This document shows positions 6,824-15,052 of a stretch of 33,561 nucleotides of DNA, one piece after another (positions within the stretch are counted from its first letter, which is position 1; each line of letters opens with the position of its first letter). A model generated the notes under the pieces. It was not told where the DNA came from, ran no database searches, and worked only from the letters and a program-made list of their open reading frames with translations. The stretch spans positions 1-33,561 of the forward strand of contig JAJPXX010000205.1 of NCBI GenBank assembly GCA_021205225.1, written 5' to 3'. The translations under genes and the position numbers were made by a program. The stretch is from Lachnospiraceae bacterium (lineage in GTDB: Bacteria > Bacillota > Clostridia > Lachnospirales > Lachnospiraceae).

Positions 6824-7445
6824 ATCCATGATGCAGCTGTACGCAGTCACTGACCGGACATGGCTTGGAGCGCATACCTTGTACGAGCAGGTGGAAGAAG
6901 CCCTGAAAGGCGGTGTTACCTGTGTTCAGCTTCGGGAAAAATATCTGCCGGAAGCAGAGTTTCTTGCCGAAGCGTTTTCGATCCGTGAGCTCTGCAAAAG
7001 ATATGGTGTCCCTTTTATCATTAATGACAATCTGGATATCGCACAGAAATGCGGGGCAGACGGCGTCCATGTCGGGCAGGAGGATATGCATCCGGATGAG
7101 GCTCGGCAGCGTGTTGGGGATGGAATGATCATTGGCGTAACTGCTCATACGGTCGCGGAAGCGGTGGAAGCCGAGAAACGCGGCGCAGATTATCTCGGAG
7201 CCGGGGCAGTATTCCAGACAGGAACGAAATCCAATACGGTTGCCCTTCCTTATGAGACGCTTTGCGAAATCTGTGCTTCTGTGCAGATTCCGGTTGTGGC
7301 GATTGGCGGCATTTCACGTACAAACCTGATGTCTCTTTCGGGAAGCGGTGTCAGCGGCGTGGCGGTTGTATCGGCAGTCTTTGCAGCGGCGGACGTGCGG
7401 AGGGCAGCATCGGAGCTTCTGGATTTATCCCGAAAAATGACGTAG
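6810..7445 (+). CDS. thiE: Thiamine-phosphate synthase ThiE
   Basis: ThiE joins HMP pyrophosphate and thiazole phosphate to make thiamine phosphate. This 211-residue TIM-barrel protein shows the family motifs QLREK (40-44), FIINDN (69-74), DGVHVGQED (84-92), IGVTAHT (108-114), GAVFQTGTK (132-140) and VAIGGI (163-168). The start at 6810 is preceded by ACGGAGG, so the 14-base overlap with the end of thiM is probably real and couples their translation. Length is normal for the family. thiD follows ten bases after the stop. Confidence 0.95.
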   Translation: MRCDKSMMQLYAVTDRTWLGAHTLYEQVEEALKGGVTCVQLREKYLPEAEFLAEAFSIRELCKRYGVPFIINDNLDIAQKCGADGVHVGQEDMHPDEARQRVGDGMIIGVTAHTVAEAVEAEKRGADYLGAGAVFQTGTKSNTVALPYETLCEICASVQIPVVAIGGISRTNLMSLSGSGVSGVAVVSAVFAAADVRRAASELLDLSRKMT

Positions 7446-7455
7446 GAGAGAAGAG

Positions 7456-8325
7456 ATGAAGACGGTATTATCGATTGCTGGAAGTGATTCAGGCGGAGGT
7501 GCCGGTATTCAGGCGGACTTAAAGACGATGACCATGCATGGAGTCTATGGCATGACAGCCGTTACGGCTCTCACCGCGCAGAATACAACGGGTGTGACAG
7601 CGGTTATGAAGGTCTCACCGGAATTTTTGCGGCAGCAGCTGGATGCGGTATTTCAGGATATCCGTCCGGACGCGGTGAAGATTGGTATGGTTCCTTCACC
7701 GGAGCTTGCAGAGGTGATTGCTTCATGTCTGCAGGCGTATCAGGCAGAGAATATTGTTGTGGATCCGGTCATGACGGCAACGAGCGGCACGCAGCTTTCC
7801 GGGGATACTGCGATCGCGCGGATGCGGGATAGAATTTTTCCGATGGCAACCGTCATCACTCCGAATATTCCGGAAGCAGAAGCCTTATCCGGCATGAAAA
7901 TCCGCACAGCGTCAGACATGGAACAGGCTGCGAAATACCTGGGAGATGCCTATGGGACTGCGGTTCTCTGCAAAGGCGGGCATCGTGTTATGGACGCGAA
8001 TGATTTGCTGTATTCCGGTAAGGCGATGGCTGACCATGCTGATGCTACGTTTGGAAAGGATAATCTTCAGACTGACATTGCAAAAGCAGGTTATTCCGCT
8101 GCCCGGTCGGGACAGTTTATATGGTTTCGGGGCGAGCGGATTCTGAATCCGAATACACATGGAACTGGCTGTACCCTGTCAAGCGCGATTGCGTCAAACC
8201 TGGCAAAAGGAATGTCTCTGGAGGAAGCGATTCGCTGCGCAAAGGATTATTTGTCCGCAGCGCTTGGAGCCATGCTGGATCTTGGAAAAGGCTCCGGACC
8301 GCTGAACCACATGGTTCATATGTAA
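7456..8325 (+). CDS. thiD: HMP/HMP-phosphate kinase ThiD
   Basis: ThiD makes HMP pyrophosphate in two phosphorylation steps; the ThiC product enters here as HMP phosphate. Signatures are AGSDSGGGAGIQADLK (8-23), VKIGMVPS, VVDPVMTATSG (101-111), ITPNIPEA (134-141), CKGGH (172-176) and the catalytic GTGC (236-239). At 289 residues it is longer than the usual ~265, with extra residues around 190-228, just before the active-site motif where pyridoxal-kinase-like relatives also vary. AGGAGAGAAG precedes the ATG. Confidence 0.94.
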   Translation: MKTVLSIAGSDSGGGAGIQADLKTMTMHGVYGMTAVTALTAQNTTGVTAVMKVSPEFLRQQLDAVFQDIRPDAVKIGMVPSPELAEVIASCLQAYQAENIVVDPVMTATSGTQLSGDTAIARMRDRIFPMATVITPNIPEAEALSGMKIRTASDMEQAAKYLGDAYGTAVLCKGGHRVMDANDLLYSGKAMADHADATFGKDNLQTDIAKAGYSAARSGQFIWFRGERILNPNTHGTGCTLSSAIASNLAKGMSLEEAIRCAKDYLSAALGAMLDLGKGSGPLNHMVHM

Positions 8326-8429
8326 GGACGTGATTCGCTTCGGCTGTCGTTAAGGCGTGTGCCAATAGCATACAGCAGGGTGCGAAAAAAGCTACATTTT
8401 TATAAGCATAAAAGGAGATCGAACACAAC

Positions 8430-9737
8430 ATGGAACGAAACTATACCACACAGATGGATGCCGCCCGACGCGGCATTGTGACGCCGGAGATGGAAACTGT
8501 AGCGAAGAAAGAACAGATGCCAATGGAGAAGCTGATGGAGCTGATGGCATGCGGGAAGGTTGTGATTCCGGCAAATAAGAATCACAAATGCCTGAACCCG
8601 GAGGGAATCGGCTCGATGCTCCGCACGAAAATCAATGTCAACCTGGGAGTCAGCCGGGACTGTAAGGACTACGACATTGAGATGCAAAAGGTAATGTCCG
8701 CCGTAGAGATGGGGGCGGAAGCGATTATGGATCTTTCCAGCCACGGCAACACAAGCCCTTTTCGCTGCAAGCTGACGCGGGAATGCCCGTCAATGATCGG
8801 TACGGTTCCGGTTTATGACAGCGTAATTCATTATCAGAGAGATCTGGATACTTTGACGGCACAGGATTTCATTGATGTCGTGCGGCTTCACGCGCAGGAG
8901 GGCGTGGATTTTATCACGCTGCACTGTGGCATTACGCGCAAGACCATTGAACAGATCCGCAGACATAAGCGGAAAATGAATATTGTATCCCGCGGCGGTT
9001 CGCTGGTTTTCGCGTGGATGTGTATGACCGGAAATGAAAATCCGTTCTATGAATATTATGATGAAATTCTGGAAATCTGCCGGGAATATGACGTCACCAT
9101 ATCCCTTGGCGACGCCTGCCGTCCCGGATGTCTCGCGGACGCGACCGACGTCTGCCAGATCGAGGAGCTGGTACGCCTGGGCGAGCTGACAAAACGAGCC
9201 TGGGAAAAGGACGTGCAGGTAATGGTGGAAGGACCGGGGCATGTGCCGATGGATCAGATTGCGGCCAATATGAAAGTGCAGCAGACGATCTGTATGGGAG
9301 CGCCGTTCTATGTACTTGGGCCTCTGGTGACAGATATTGCGCCCGGATACGACCATATCACGTCTGCGATCGGCGGTGCGATTGCGGCAATGAACGGAGC
9401 GGCATTCCTCTGTTATGTCACTCCGGCAGAGCATCTGGCTTTGCCGAATGTAGATGATGTAAAACAGGGGATCATTGCGAGTAAAATCGCTGCACACGCT
9501 GCAGATATTGCGAAGGGAATTCCAGGTGCGCGTGACATGGATGATAAGATGGCGGACGCACGCCGTCAATTGGACTGGGAAGCGCAGTGGGAATGTGCGA
9601 TTGACCCGGAGACTGCAAAAGCGATCCGCGCTGACCGTTCGCCAGAGCATGATGATACCTGTTCCATGTGTGGGAAATTCTGTGCAGTGCGCAGTATGAA
9701 TAAGGCGCTCAATGGAGAACACATTGACATTCTGTAA
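8430..9737 (+). CDS. thiC: Phosphomethylpyrimidine synthase ThiC (short form)
   Basis: ThiC is a radical SAM enzyme that rearranges aminoimidazole ribotide to HMP phosphate. The 435-residue length is that of the short form common in anaerobes, without the N-terminal extension of the ~630-residue enterobacterial enzyme. Recognisable blocks include [38 protein letters not shown] and [21 protein letters not shown]. The C-terminal cluster motif reads CSMCGKFC (411-418), that is CX2CX3C. A strong AAAAGGAG lies upstream. It ends the thiamine operon after a 104-base gap from thiD in which I see no feature. Confidence 0.96.
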   Translation: MERNYTTQMDAARRGIVTPEMETVAKKEQMPMEKLMELMACGKVVIPANKNHKCLNPEGIGSMLRTKINVNLGVSRDCKDYDIEMQKVMSAVEMGAEAIMDLSSHGNTSPFRCKLTRECPSMIGTVPVYDSVIHYQRDLDTLTAQDFIDVVRLHAQEGVDFITLHCGITRKTIEQIRRHKRKMNIVSRGGSLVFAWMCMTGNENPFYEYYDEILEICREYDVTISLGDACRPGCLADATDVCQIEELVRLGELTKRAWEKDVQVMVEGPGHVPMDQIAANMKVQQTICMGAPFYVLGPLVTDIAPGYDHITSAIGGAIAAMNGAAFLCYVTPAEHLALPNVDDVKQGIIASKIAAHAADIAKGIPGARDMDDKMADARRQLDWEAQWECAIDPETAKAIRADRSPEHDDTCSMCGKFCAVRSMNKALNGEHIDIL

Positions 9738-9772
9738 TTCGATTTTTACACTTCTTCGCTGTGTTTAATACG

Positions 9773-9801
9773 GGCGGGGCAGGTCAAAGGCAAGCTCCGC
9801 C
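9773..9801 (+). terminator. Possible terminator of the thiamine operon
   Basis: GGCGGGGC (9773-9780) pairs with GCTCCGCC (9794-9801), including one G-U, with a 13-nt loop, 35 bases after the thiC stop. It is followed only by TATATATTTG, so T-tract support is weak. Confidence 0.45.
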
Positions 9802-9841
9802 TATATATTTGAATCGCAGGTAAAAGAAATTATATGACTTC

Positions 9842-9870
9842 TTGACAAATCTCAAAATGAGCAGTATTAT
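9842..9870 (+). promoter_or_regulatory. Consensus SigA promoter for the Xer recombinase
   Basis: A perfect TTGACA (9842-9847) and TATTAT (9865-9870) are 17 bases apart. The expected start near 9877 rules out the TTG at 9870 as start codon and supports the ATG at 9936. Confidence 0.85.
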
Positions 9871-9885
9871 TGTTTCAGGAACAAT
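9869..9885. promoter_or_regulatory. Palindrome over the -10 / start of the Xer promoter
   Basis: ATTGTT-TCAGG-AACAAT is a perfect 6-bp inverted repeat that covers the end of the -10 box and the predicted transcription start. Its position suits an operator, but no regulator can be named. Confidence 0.4.
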
Positions 9886-9935
9886 CTATACGACAAACAC
9901 ATGTTTTTCAAATAGATTACGCATGGAGGTACACG

Positions 9936-11000
9936 ATGAATCAGAATCATACAATGACTTACCAGGAAAAAGTAAACATGGATAACGTCATTCGGCTGCG
10001 TGAGGTTCTGAAGACACTGCCTGGTTTTGCAAAGGATTACTTTCGTGCGATTGAGCCGACGACTTCGACGAGAACCAGGATTTCTTACGCATATGATATC
10101 CGGATTTTTTTTCAGTTTCTTGCCTCAGAAAATCCGCTTTTCCGGGATAAGGATATTACATCACTGACGGTTGATGTGCTGGATCAGATCCAGGCTCTGG
10201 ACATTGAGGAATATCAGGAATATCTGAAGGTTTATCAGGACACAGATAATAAAACTGTCACAAATGGAGAACGCGGGCTGAAACGTAAAATGTCTGCATT
10301 GCGAAGCTTTTACGCCTACTATTTTAAACATGAAATGATTCATACGAATCCGACCGTACTGGTAGATATGCCGAAATTACATGAAAAAGAAATTATCCGG
10401 CTGGATGCGGATGAAACCGCCGGACTGCTGGATTACATCGAGCATTGCGGAGATTCCCTGAGCGGACAGAAAAAGGTTTATTACGAAAAGACGAGGGTTC
10501 GGGATCTGGCGATTGTCACTTTACTTTTGGGTACGGGAATTCGCGTGTCGGAATGTGTCGGGCTGGATGTGGATGACATTGACTTTAAGAACAATGGCAT
10601 CCGCGTTGTGCGCAAGGGCGGTTCGGAAATGATGGTGTACTTTGGCAATGAAGTGGAAACGGCACTCAGAAATTACCTGGAGTCGCGTAAGGCAATTACG
10701 CCGATTGCGGGTCATGAGAACGCTCTCTTCTATTCTACCCAGCGCCGTCGGATCGGGGTTCAGGCGGTCGAAAATATGGTTAAGAAGTACGCCCGTGAGG
10801 TCACGACGACAAAAAAAATCACACCCCACAAGCTTCGAAGTACGTATGGCACAAGTCTGTATAAAGAAACCGGCGACATCTATCTTGTCGCGGATGTCCT
10901 GGGACACAAGGATGTTAATACGACCAGAAAACACTATGCGGCAATGGATGATGAGCGCCGCCGCAAGGCTGCCAGTGCGGTGAAGCTTCGGGAATCATAA
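9936..11000 (+). CDS. Tyrosine recombinase, XerS/XerH-like single-recombinase type
   Basis: All catalytic residues of the tyrosine recombinase family are visible: R203 in GTGIRVSE, K227 in VRKGG, H298 and R301 in TPHKLR, H324 in LGHKD and nucleophile Y334 in KHYAAM. An N-terminal SAM-like core-binding domain covers about 20-140. At 354 residues it matches the XerS/XerH class (about 355) better than XerC/XerD (about 300), and the PHKLRSTYGTSLY and RDLAIVTLLLGTGIR blocks resemble XerS. The ATG at 9936 has GGAGG upstream; the track's longer TTG start overlaps the promoter -10. It is monocistronic, with no phage or integron genes nearby. A dif-like site follows the stop by 21 bases. The likely role is chromosome dimer resolution; a stand-alone integrase is the alternative. 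Confidence 0.85.
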   Translation: MNQNHTMTYQEKVNMDNVIRLREVLKTLPGFAKDYFRAIEPTTSTRTRISYAYDIRIFFQFLASENPLFRDKDITSLTVDVLDQIQALDIEEYQEYLKVYQDTDNKTVTNGERGLKRKMSALRSFYAYYFKHEMIHTNPTVLVDMPKLHEKEIIRLDADETAGLLDYIEHCGDSLSGQKKVYYEKTRVRDLAIVTLLLGTGIRVSECVGLDVDDIDFKNNGIRVVRKGGSEMMVYFGNEVETALRNYLESRKAITPIAGHENALFYSTQRRRIGVQAVENMVKKYAREVTTTKKITPHKLRSTYGTSLYKETGDIYLVADVLGHKDVNTTRKHYAAMDDERRRKAASAVKLRES

Positions 11001-11021
11001 TTCAGAGGAAACAGCCTCACT

Positions 11022-11049
11022 CGTTTACATAATATAACTCCGTAAACCT
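11022..11049. other. dif-like Xer recombination site
   Basis: Read on the minus strand, this 28-bp segment contains TATATTATGTAAAC, identical over 14 bases to positions 14-27 of Bacillus subtilis dif as I remember it. That covers four bases of the central region and ten of the XerD-type arm. The other arm diverges from the XerC-type arm. On the plus strand GTTTAC (11023-11028) and GTAAAC (11042-11047) form an inverted repeat. It lies 21 bases after the recombinase stop, between convergent genes. A weak terminator (6-bp stem followed by CTTTTTT) is the competing or additional reading. Confidence 0.55.
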
Positions 11050-11075
11050 TTTTTCGTAGACCACTGCGAAAGGAA

Positions 11076-11513
11076 TCAGCTCTCCAGGAGGATTGTAAAT
11101 GGTCCGTCGTTACAGAGGCGGACTTCCATTTTTGCTCCGAAGACACCTTTTTCTACAACCGGAACGGTTTTTCTGCACTCGGAAATGATATATTCATACA
11201 GTTCTTTGGCTGTCTGGGGATCTCCGGCTTCCGCAAAGGAGGGACGGTTCCCTTTTACACAGTTTGCGTAAAGCGTAAACTGTGAGACCAGAAGCAATGC
11301 CCCATTTACATCCTTCAATGACAAATTCGTCTTTCCGTTCGCATCCGGGAATATACGCAGCCCGAGCATTTTCCGGATCAGTTTATCCGCTTCTGCGCGG
11401 GTGTCATTTTGCCCTACACCAATCAGAACAAGATATCCCTTTTCGATTTTACCTGCTATCTCATCTCCGACTGTTACAGAGGCTTCGGTGACTCGCTGGA
11501 TTACAAATTTCAT
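11076..11513 (-). CDS. dtd: D-aminoacyl-tRNA deacylase Dtd
   Basis: Dtd removes D-amino acids (and glycine from mischarged tRNA-Ala) from tRNA in the cytoplasm. The 145-residue product has the normal length and the two signature motifs: SQFTLYA (77-83) and the Gly-cisPro motif GPFT (137-140), where the usual sequence is GPVT. AAGGAG lies upstream of the ATG at a somewhat long distance. It is the last gene of the leftward ylm/aroB operon, separated from the RluD-family gene by 104 bases in which I see nothing, and it converges on the Xer gene. Confidence 0.94.
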   Translation of the reverse strand: MKFVIQRVTEASVTVGDEIAGKIEKGYLVLIGVGQNDTRAEADKLIRKMLGLRIFPDANGKTNLSLKDVNGALLLVSQFTLYANCVKGNRPSFAEAGDPQTAKELYEYIISECRKTVPVVEKGVFGAKMEVRLCNDGPFTILLES

Positions 11514-11617
11514 GTTTCTGCTCTCTCCTTCTGTTCTCCGGTTTATCTGTCATTTCGATGTCTGTTTCTGGCCATGATTGCTGATAATTGTCCGCCTTAC
11601 AGCTTGTATGGATGGTT

Positions 11618-12529
11618 TTACTGCTTCCGCAATTTTATAAGCAATTCCTTAAAATAATCCGGAAGCGGTGCTTCCACTTCTATGTATTCCCCTGTTCCCG
11701 GATGCACAAAACCGATCGTCATGGCGTGTAACGTCTGTCCCTGTAAGTCTGGGAAAGGGCATTTTGCCGGGCCATACAATTCGTCACCGAGAACCGGATG
11801 GCCAATGCTTTTCATATGCACGCGAATCTGGTGGGTGCGGCCGGTCTCCAGCTGGCATTCGATATAAGTGAACTGGTCAAATGCTTCGAGAATATGGTAA
11901 TGCGTGACCGCGTCTTTTCCTCCCGGCACATTGACCGCCATTTCTTTTCGCCGCTGCGGGTGACGCCCGATGGATGCATGAACCGTACCGTCTTCTGTAA
12001 GTCTGCCATGTACAATCGCGCGGTATTTTCGGGTAATTGAGTGCTCCTTCAGCTGCGCCGCCACCGCCTGGTGCGCTCTGTCATTTTTGCAGACAATCAG
12101 GGAGCCGGTGGTATCCCGGTCAATCCGGTGGACAATGCCCGGACGCAGGACGCCGTTAATACCGGACAGGCTGTCTTTACAGTGATAAAGCAGGGCATTC
12201 ACCAGAGTACCGCTGTAATGGCCGGCCGCCGGATGGACAACCATCCCTTTCGGCTTATTTACAATAATCAGGTCTTCATCCTCATACAGGATATCAAGCG
12301 GGATATTTTCGGGTATGACATCCAGATCACGAACCGGCGGAAATACAATTTCGATCCGATCGTTCTCCATAATTTTCTGACCGGATTTGCATGGCTTTCC
12401 GTTTACTGTAACAGAGCCATTTTTAATCAGATCTTGCAGGCAGGATCGCGTGTACGCCTCATATCGGGCTGCGAGCAGCAAATCCAGCCGTTGTCCGTCT
12501 TCTGCTTTTAAAGCCCTGAATTCGTCCAT
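11618..12529 (-). CDS. rluD: RluA/RluD-family pseudouridine synthase
   Basis: The 303-residue protein has an N-terminal S4 RNA-binding domain (about 12-65) and a RluA-type catalytic domain with the motif HRIDRDTTG (134-142), which holds the catalytic Asp139. Further family blocks are NKPKGMVVHP (91-100) and TGRTHQIRVHM. It modifies uridines in RNA, most likely 23S rRNA as RluD does; the exact target cannot be read from the sequence. Placement directly after lspA is the common Firmicutes order (lspA-ylyB). The ATG has AGAGGGGAG upstream. Confidence 0.9.
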   Translation of the reverse strand: MDEFRALKAEDGQRLDLLLAARYEAYTRSCLQDLIKNGSVTVNGKPCKSGQKIMENDRIEIVFPPVRDLDVIPENIPLDILYEDEDLIIVNKPKGMVVHPAAGHYSGTLVNALLYHCKDSLSGINGVLRPGIVHRIDRDTTGSLIVCKNDRAHQAVAAQLKEHSITRKYRAIVHGRLTEDGTVHASIGRHPQRRKEMAVNVPGGKDAVTHYHILEAFDQFTYIECQLETGRTHQIRVHMKSIGHPVLGDELYGPAKCPFPDLQGQTLHAMTIGFVHPGTGEYIEVEAPLPDYFKELLIKLRKQ

Positions 12530-12554
12530 AAAATCTCCCCTCTGCTTATCTGAA

Positions 12555-13058
12555 TCATTTGTGGGTCTTCAAAAAAAGAAACTCCTCTGAACGATATAGC
12601 GTAAACAACAGGATTACTGCCAGCCCCGCGCCAATACATACATAGCAATCCGCGATGTTAAATACCGGAAAATCAATCAGAGAAAAATACAGGAAATCAA
12701 TCACGTAACCTCGGGCGAGACGGTCAATCATATTACCAATAGCTCCGGCTATAATAAGGGAGCAGACAAAACGCAGCGGATGGTAGCTCTTCCCGTGAGG
12801 AAACCGGACAAAGACATAGACGGCAAAAACAGAAATGATCAGGGCGATGAGCACAAAAAAAAGCTGGCGGTTATTTAAAATACCAAAAGCCGCTCCCCGG
12901 TTTTCAAGATAGTAAAGCTCAAATACCCCCGGAATCAGCGTAATTCCAGAGGTACCGGCAAGAAATCGGGCAGCGAGATATTTGGTAATCTGATCCGCGG
13001 CAATCAGCAAAAAGGTGAATACTGCCCCCGCCGCGAAAATTTTATTTCCTGTTTTCAT
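12555..13058 (-). CDS. lspA: Lipoprotein signal peptidase LspA
   Basis: LspA is the membrane aspartyl protease that cleaves signal peptides of diacylglyceryl-modified prolipoproteins. The 167-residue protein has four hydrophobic segments and the conserved blocks ADQITKY (21-27), ENRGAAFGI (52-60), GAIGNMIDRLARGYVIDF (105-122) and FNIADCYVCIG (133-143), which contain the invariant Asp residues. Length is normal. It lies between aroB (19 bases upstream) and the pseudouridine synthase gene (25 bases downstream), so it is transcribed with them. Confidence 0.95.
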   Translation of the reverse strand: MKTGNKIFAAGAVFTFLLIAADQITKYLAARFLAGTSGITLIPGVFELYYLENRGAAFGILNNRQLFFVLIALIISVFAVYVFVRFPHGKSYHPLRFVCSLIIAGAIGNMIDRLARGYVIDFLYFSLIDFPVFNIADCYVCIGAGLAVILLFTLYRSEEFLFLKTHK

Positions 13059-13077
13059 ATTCTAATCCTGTTCCTTT

Positions 13078-14208
13078 TCAGGCTTCCACAACATATTCAT
13101 AGCGGATAAAATTCAGTGCTTCCGTCATCTCTTCATCGCTCACATCCGGGACAACAACGGCGTGTCCAATTTTTTCCAGTAAAACAAAGCGGATTTTACC
13201 GGAATCCATCTTCTTGTCTTTTTTCGATGCGGCTACAATCTCGTCCGCCGTCGGCCCTTCAAAAGAAATCGGGAGGCCAAAGCCTACGTTCATGTCACGG
13301 ATCTCATAGAACTCTTCCTCATCAATCATTCCCCGCTGCCAGGAAATATAGGCGGCGGCAATTGTTCCAAGCGCTACGCACTCTCCATGTAAAAGCTCAA
13401 AATTTTTCAGCTTTTCGATCGCGTGCCCCAATGTATGACCGAAGTTAAGCAATGCGCGCTCTCCGGTCGATTCTTTAGGATCCTTTTCTACAATCGACTG
13501 CTTTAGCTCACAGCTTCTGGCAACCATAATCAGAAGCACAGAAAATTTGCGGTCTTCGATATCGCTCATATGATCAATGACCCATTCATAATAATCCGCA
13601 TCGAGAATCAGGCCATGCTTTAACAGCTCTCCCATTCCGCTGGCGAACTGGTCGTCCGGAAGCGAGTGGAGCGTTTTTATATTAATATAGACCAGGGATG
13701 GCTGATGAAAGGCTCCCACCATATTTTTGTAGCAGTCAAAATCTACGCCGGTTTTGCCGCCAATACTGCTGTCAATCTGAGAGAGCAATGTGGTTGGCAC
13801 CTGAATGAAGCGGATGCCGCGCAGATAAGTCGCCGCGGTGAATCCGGTCAGGTCGCCGACAACGCCTCCGCCCAGTGCCAGAAGATAATCGTGCCGGTCA
13901 AACCCGGCCTGAATCAGTACCTCGTACAGCTCGCGGACGTGATCCAGTGTCTTGTTCGCTTCACCCGCAGGCAATTCAAACGAGAGGACAGTATCTGTGC
14001 ATTCTCTGGCAGAGATCATAACCTCCTGCAAATAGAGCGGCGCCACATTCGAATCCGTCACAACGCATATGCGGTGCCCCGCACAGCCAATCTCATTAAG
14101 ATATGCGCTCAGCTTCCGGAAGGAATCCTGCAGGCAGATCTCATAAGGGGCATTTCCTTCTGTACGAACTGTAATTTCCATGCCCGTTCTGTATTTTCCT
14201 GTCTTCAT
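13078..14208 (-). CDS. aroB: 3-Dehydroquinate synthase AroB
   Basis: AroB converts DAHP to 3-dehydroquinate, the second step of the shikimate pathway, with NAD and a metal ion. Signatures include LALGGGVVGDLTGFTAATYLRG, VPTTLLSQIDSSIGGKTGVD, the metal-ligand blocks GMGELLKHGLI and NFGHTLGHAIE, and a KKDKK segment near the C-terminus. The 376-residue length is slightly above the usual ~360. No other shikimate genes are in the window, so aroB is separated from its pathway and embedded in a ylm-sepF-lspA operon. GAGAGG lies about 12 bases before the ATG. Confidence 0.95.
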   Translation of the reverse strand: MKTGKYRTGMEITVRTEGNAPYEICLQDSFRKLSAYLNEIGCAGHRICVVTDSNVAPLYLQEVMISARECTDTVLSFELPAGEANKTLDHVRELYEVLIQAGFDRHDYLLALGGGVVGDLTGFTAATYLRGIRFIQVPTTLLSQIDSSIGGKTGVDFDCYKNMVGAFHQPSLVYINIKTLHSLPDDQFASGMGELLKHGLILDADYYEWVIDHMSDIEDRKFSVLLIMVARSCELKQSIVEKDPKESTGERALLNFGHTLGHAIEKLKNFELLHGECVALGTIAAAYISWQRGMIDEEEFYEIRDMNVGFGLPISFEGPTADEIVAASKKDKKMDSGKIRFVLLEKIGHAVVVPDVSDEEMTEALNFIRYEYVVEA

Positions 14209-14236
14209 TGTAAAATCGAACCTCTCTTCCCCTGTA

Positions 14237-15031
14237 TCATATATATTTTTGTACTTCCGCGTAAATACGGCCTTTTCTGGTCTGTCCGCCAGTGCCGATA
14301 TAGCGAATACGCCCCATTCCGTGGACAGATACGATATCCCCTTCTTTCAGAGAATACGCATTTGTTGTAATCAGCTTTCCATTTACAAAGACATTGCCAT
14401 TTTCGATCAGCGAAAGCAGGCTGCTTCGAGATGCGCCAAAACCAAGTGCCATGACAGAATCCAGCCGGACGGAAGCAATGCTGCCGCGGATTGTCTCTGT
14501 AGCAGGCGTATAGGTAAAATGCTCCATACTGCAAAGCTCACAGGAAACCTGCGTATGGCGGATCTGCGTCAGCTCCTGACAGATCAGACCGGAAAAAGAA
14601 GAAGAGCAAAATAAATATGCTTCTTTTTCAGAGACTGCGATATCTCCTGTCTTTGATCGTTCAATTCCCAGATTCATCAGCGCTCCCAGGACGTCTCTGT
14701 GACTTAATACTTCCGCAAAACGCGCAGAGCGCGGACGGATGTGGACACAGTGAACAGGAAACACAATGCCGGAATGGGATACCGTGCATGCTTCATCATT
14801 TTCATTACTGTTCCACAAAAGCTGATCCGGGACAAAAGCAGCAATGCACCGTTCAGCTCCCTCATAACCGCCAAAAGTTTCCCCTTGGATCCAGGAAAAC
14901 TTTTGTATGGTCTTATGCAAAATATTCTGTTCGTTCAGACTCAGGAAATCTGAGAAGGTGACACACCCCCGATGTTCCGCCAGGGAAGCAAGATCCTGAA
15001 ATCGCTTTGTCAATAATCTGTCTTTTTCCAT
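14237..15031 (-). CDS. ylmH: YlmH-type S4-domain RNA-binding protein
   Basis: This 264-residue protein has the YlmH layout: an N-terminal region containing FSWIQGETFGGYEGAERCIAAF, a middle domain and a C-terminal S4 domain (about 180-250) with RLDSVMALGFGASRSSLLSLIENGNVFVNGK. YlmH proteins belong to the sepF neighbourhood of Firmicutes and are reported to bind ribosome-associated RNA. Here it follows sepF by 21 bases, preserving that link, although ylmG and divIVA are not seen next to it. The ribosome binding site is weak. Confidence 0.88.
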   Translation of the reverse strand: MEKDRLLTKRFQDLASLAEHRGCVTFSDFLSLNEQNILHKTIQKFSWIQGETFGGYEGAERCIAAFVPDQLLWNSNENDEACTVSHSGIVFPVHCVHIRPRSARFAEVLSHRDVLGALMNLGIERSKTGDIAVSEKEAYLFCSSSFSGLICQELTQIRHTQVSCELCSMEHFTYTPATETIRGSIASVRLDSVMALGFGASRSSLLSLIENGNVFVNGKLITTNAYSLKEGDIVSVHGMGRIRYIGTGGQTRKGRIYAEVQKYI

Positions 15032-15052
15032 CTGTATTCTGAGCGCCTGTAC

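Noticed and set aside
8790-9722. 310-codon minus-strand ORF opposite thiC
   Set aside because: Antisense to a fully recognisable ThiC; no family motifs or ribosome binding site.
9870-9935. TTG start of the Xer ORF 22 codons upstream
   Set aside because: It overlaps the -10 box of the consensus promoter, so it lies before the transcript start; the ATG at 9936 has GGAGG.
9936-11000. Xer gene as a prophage or integron integrase
   Set aside because: No phage genes, attC sites or tRNA target nearby; housekeeping genes lie on both sides. Not fully excluded without a genome comparison.
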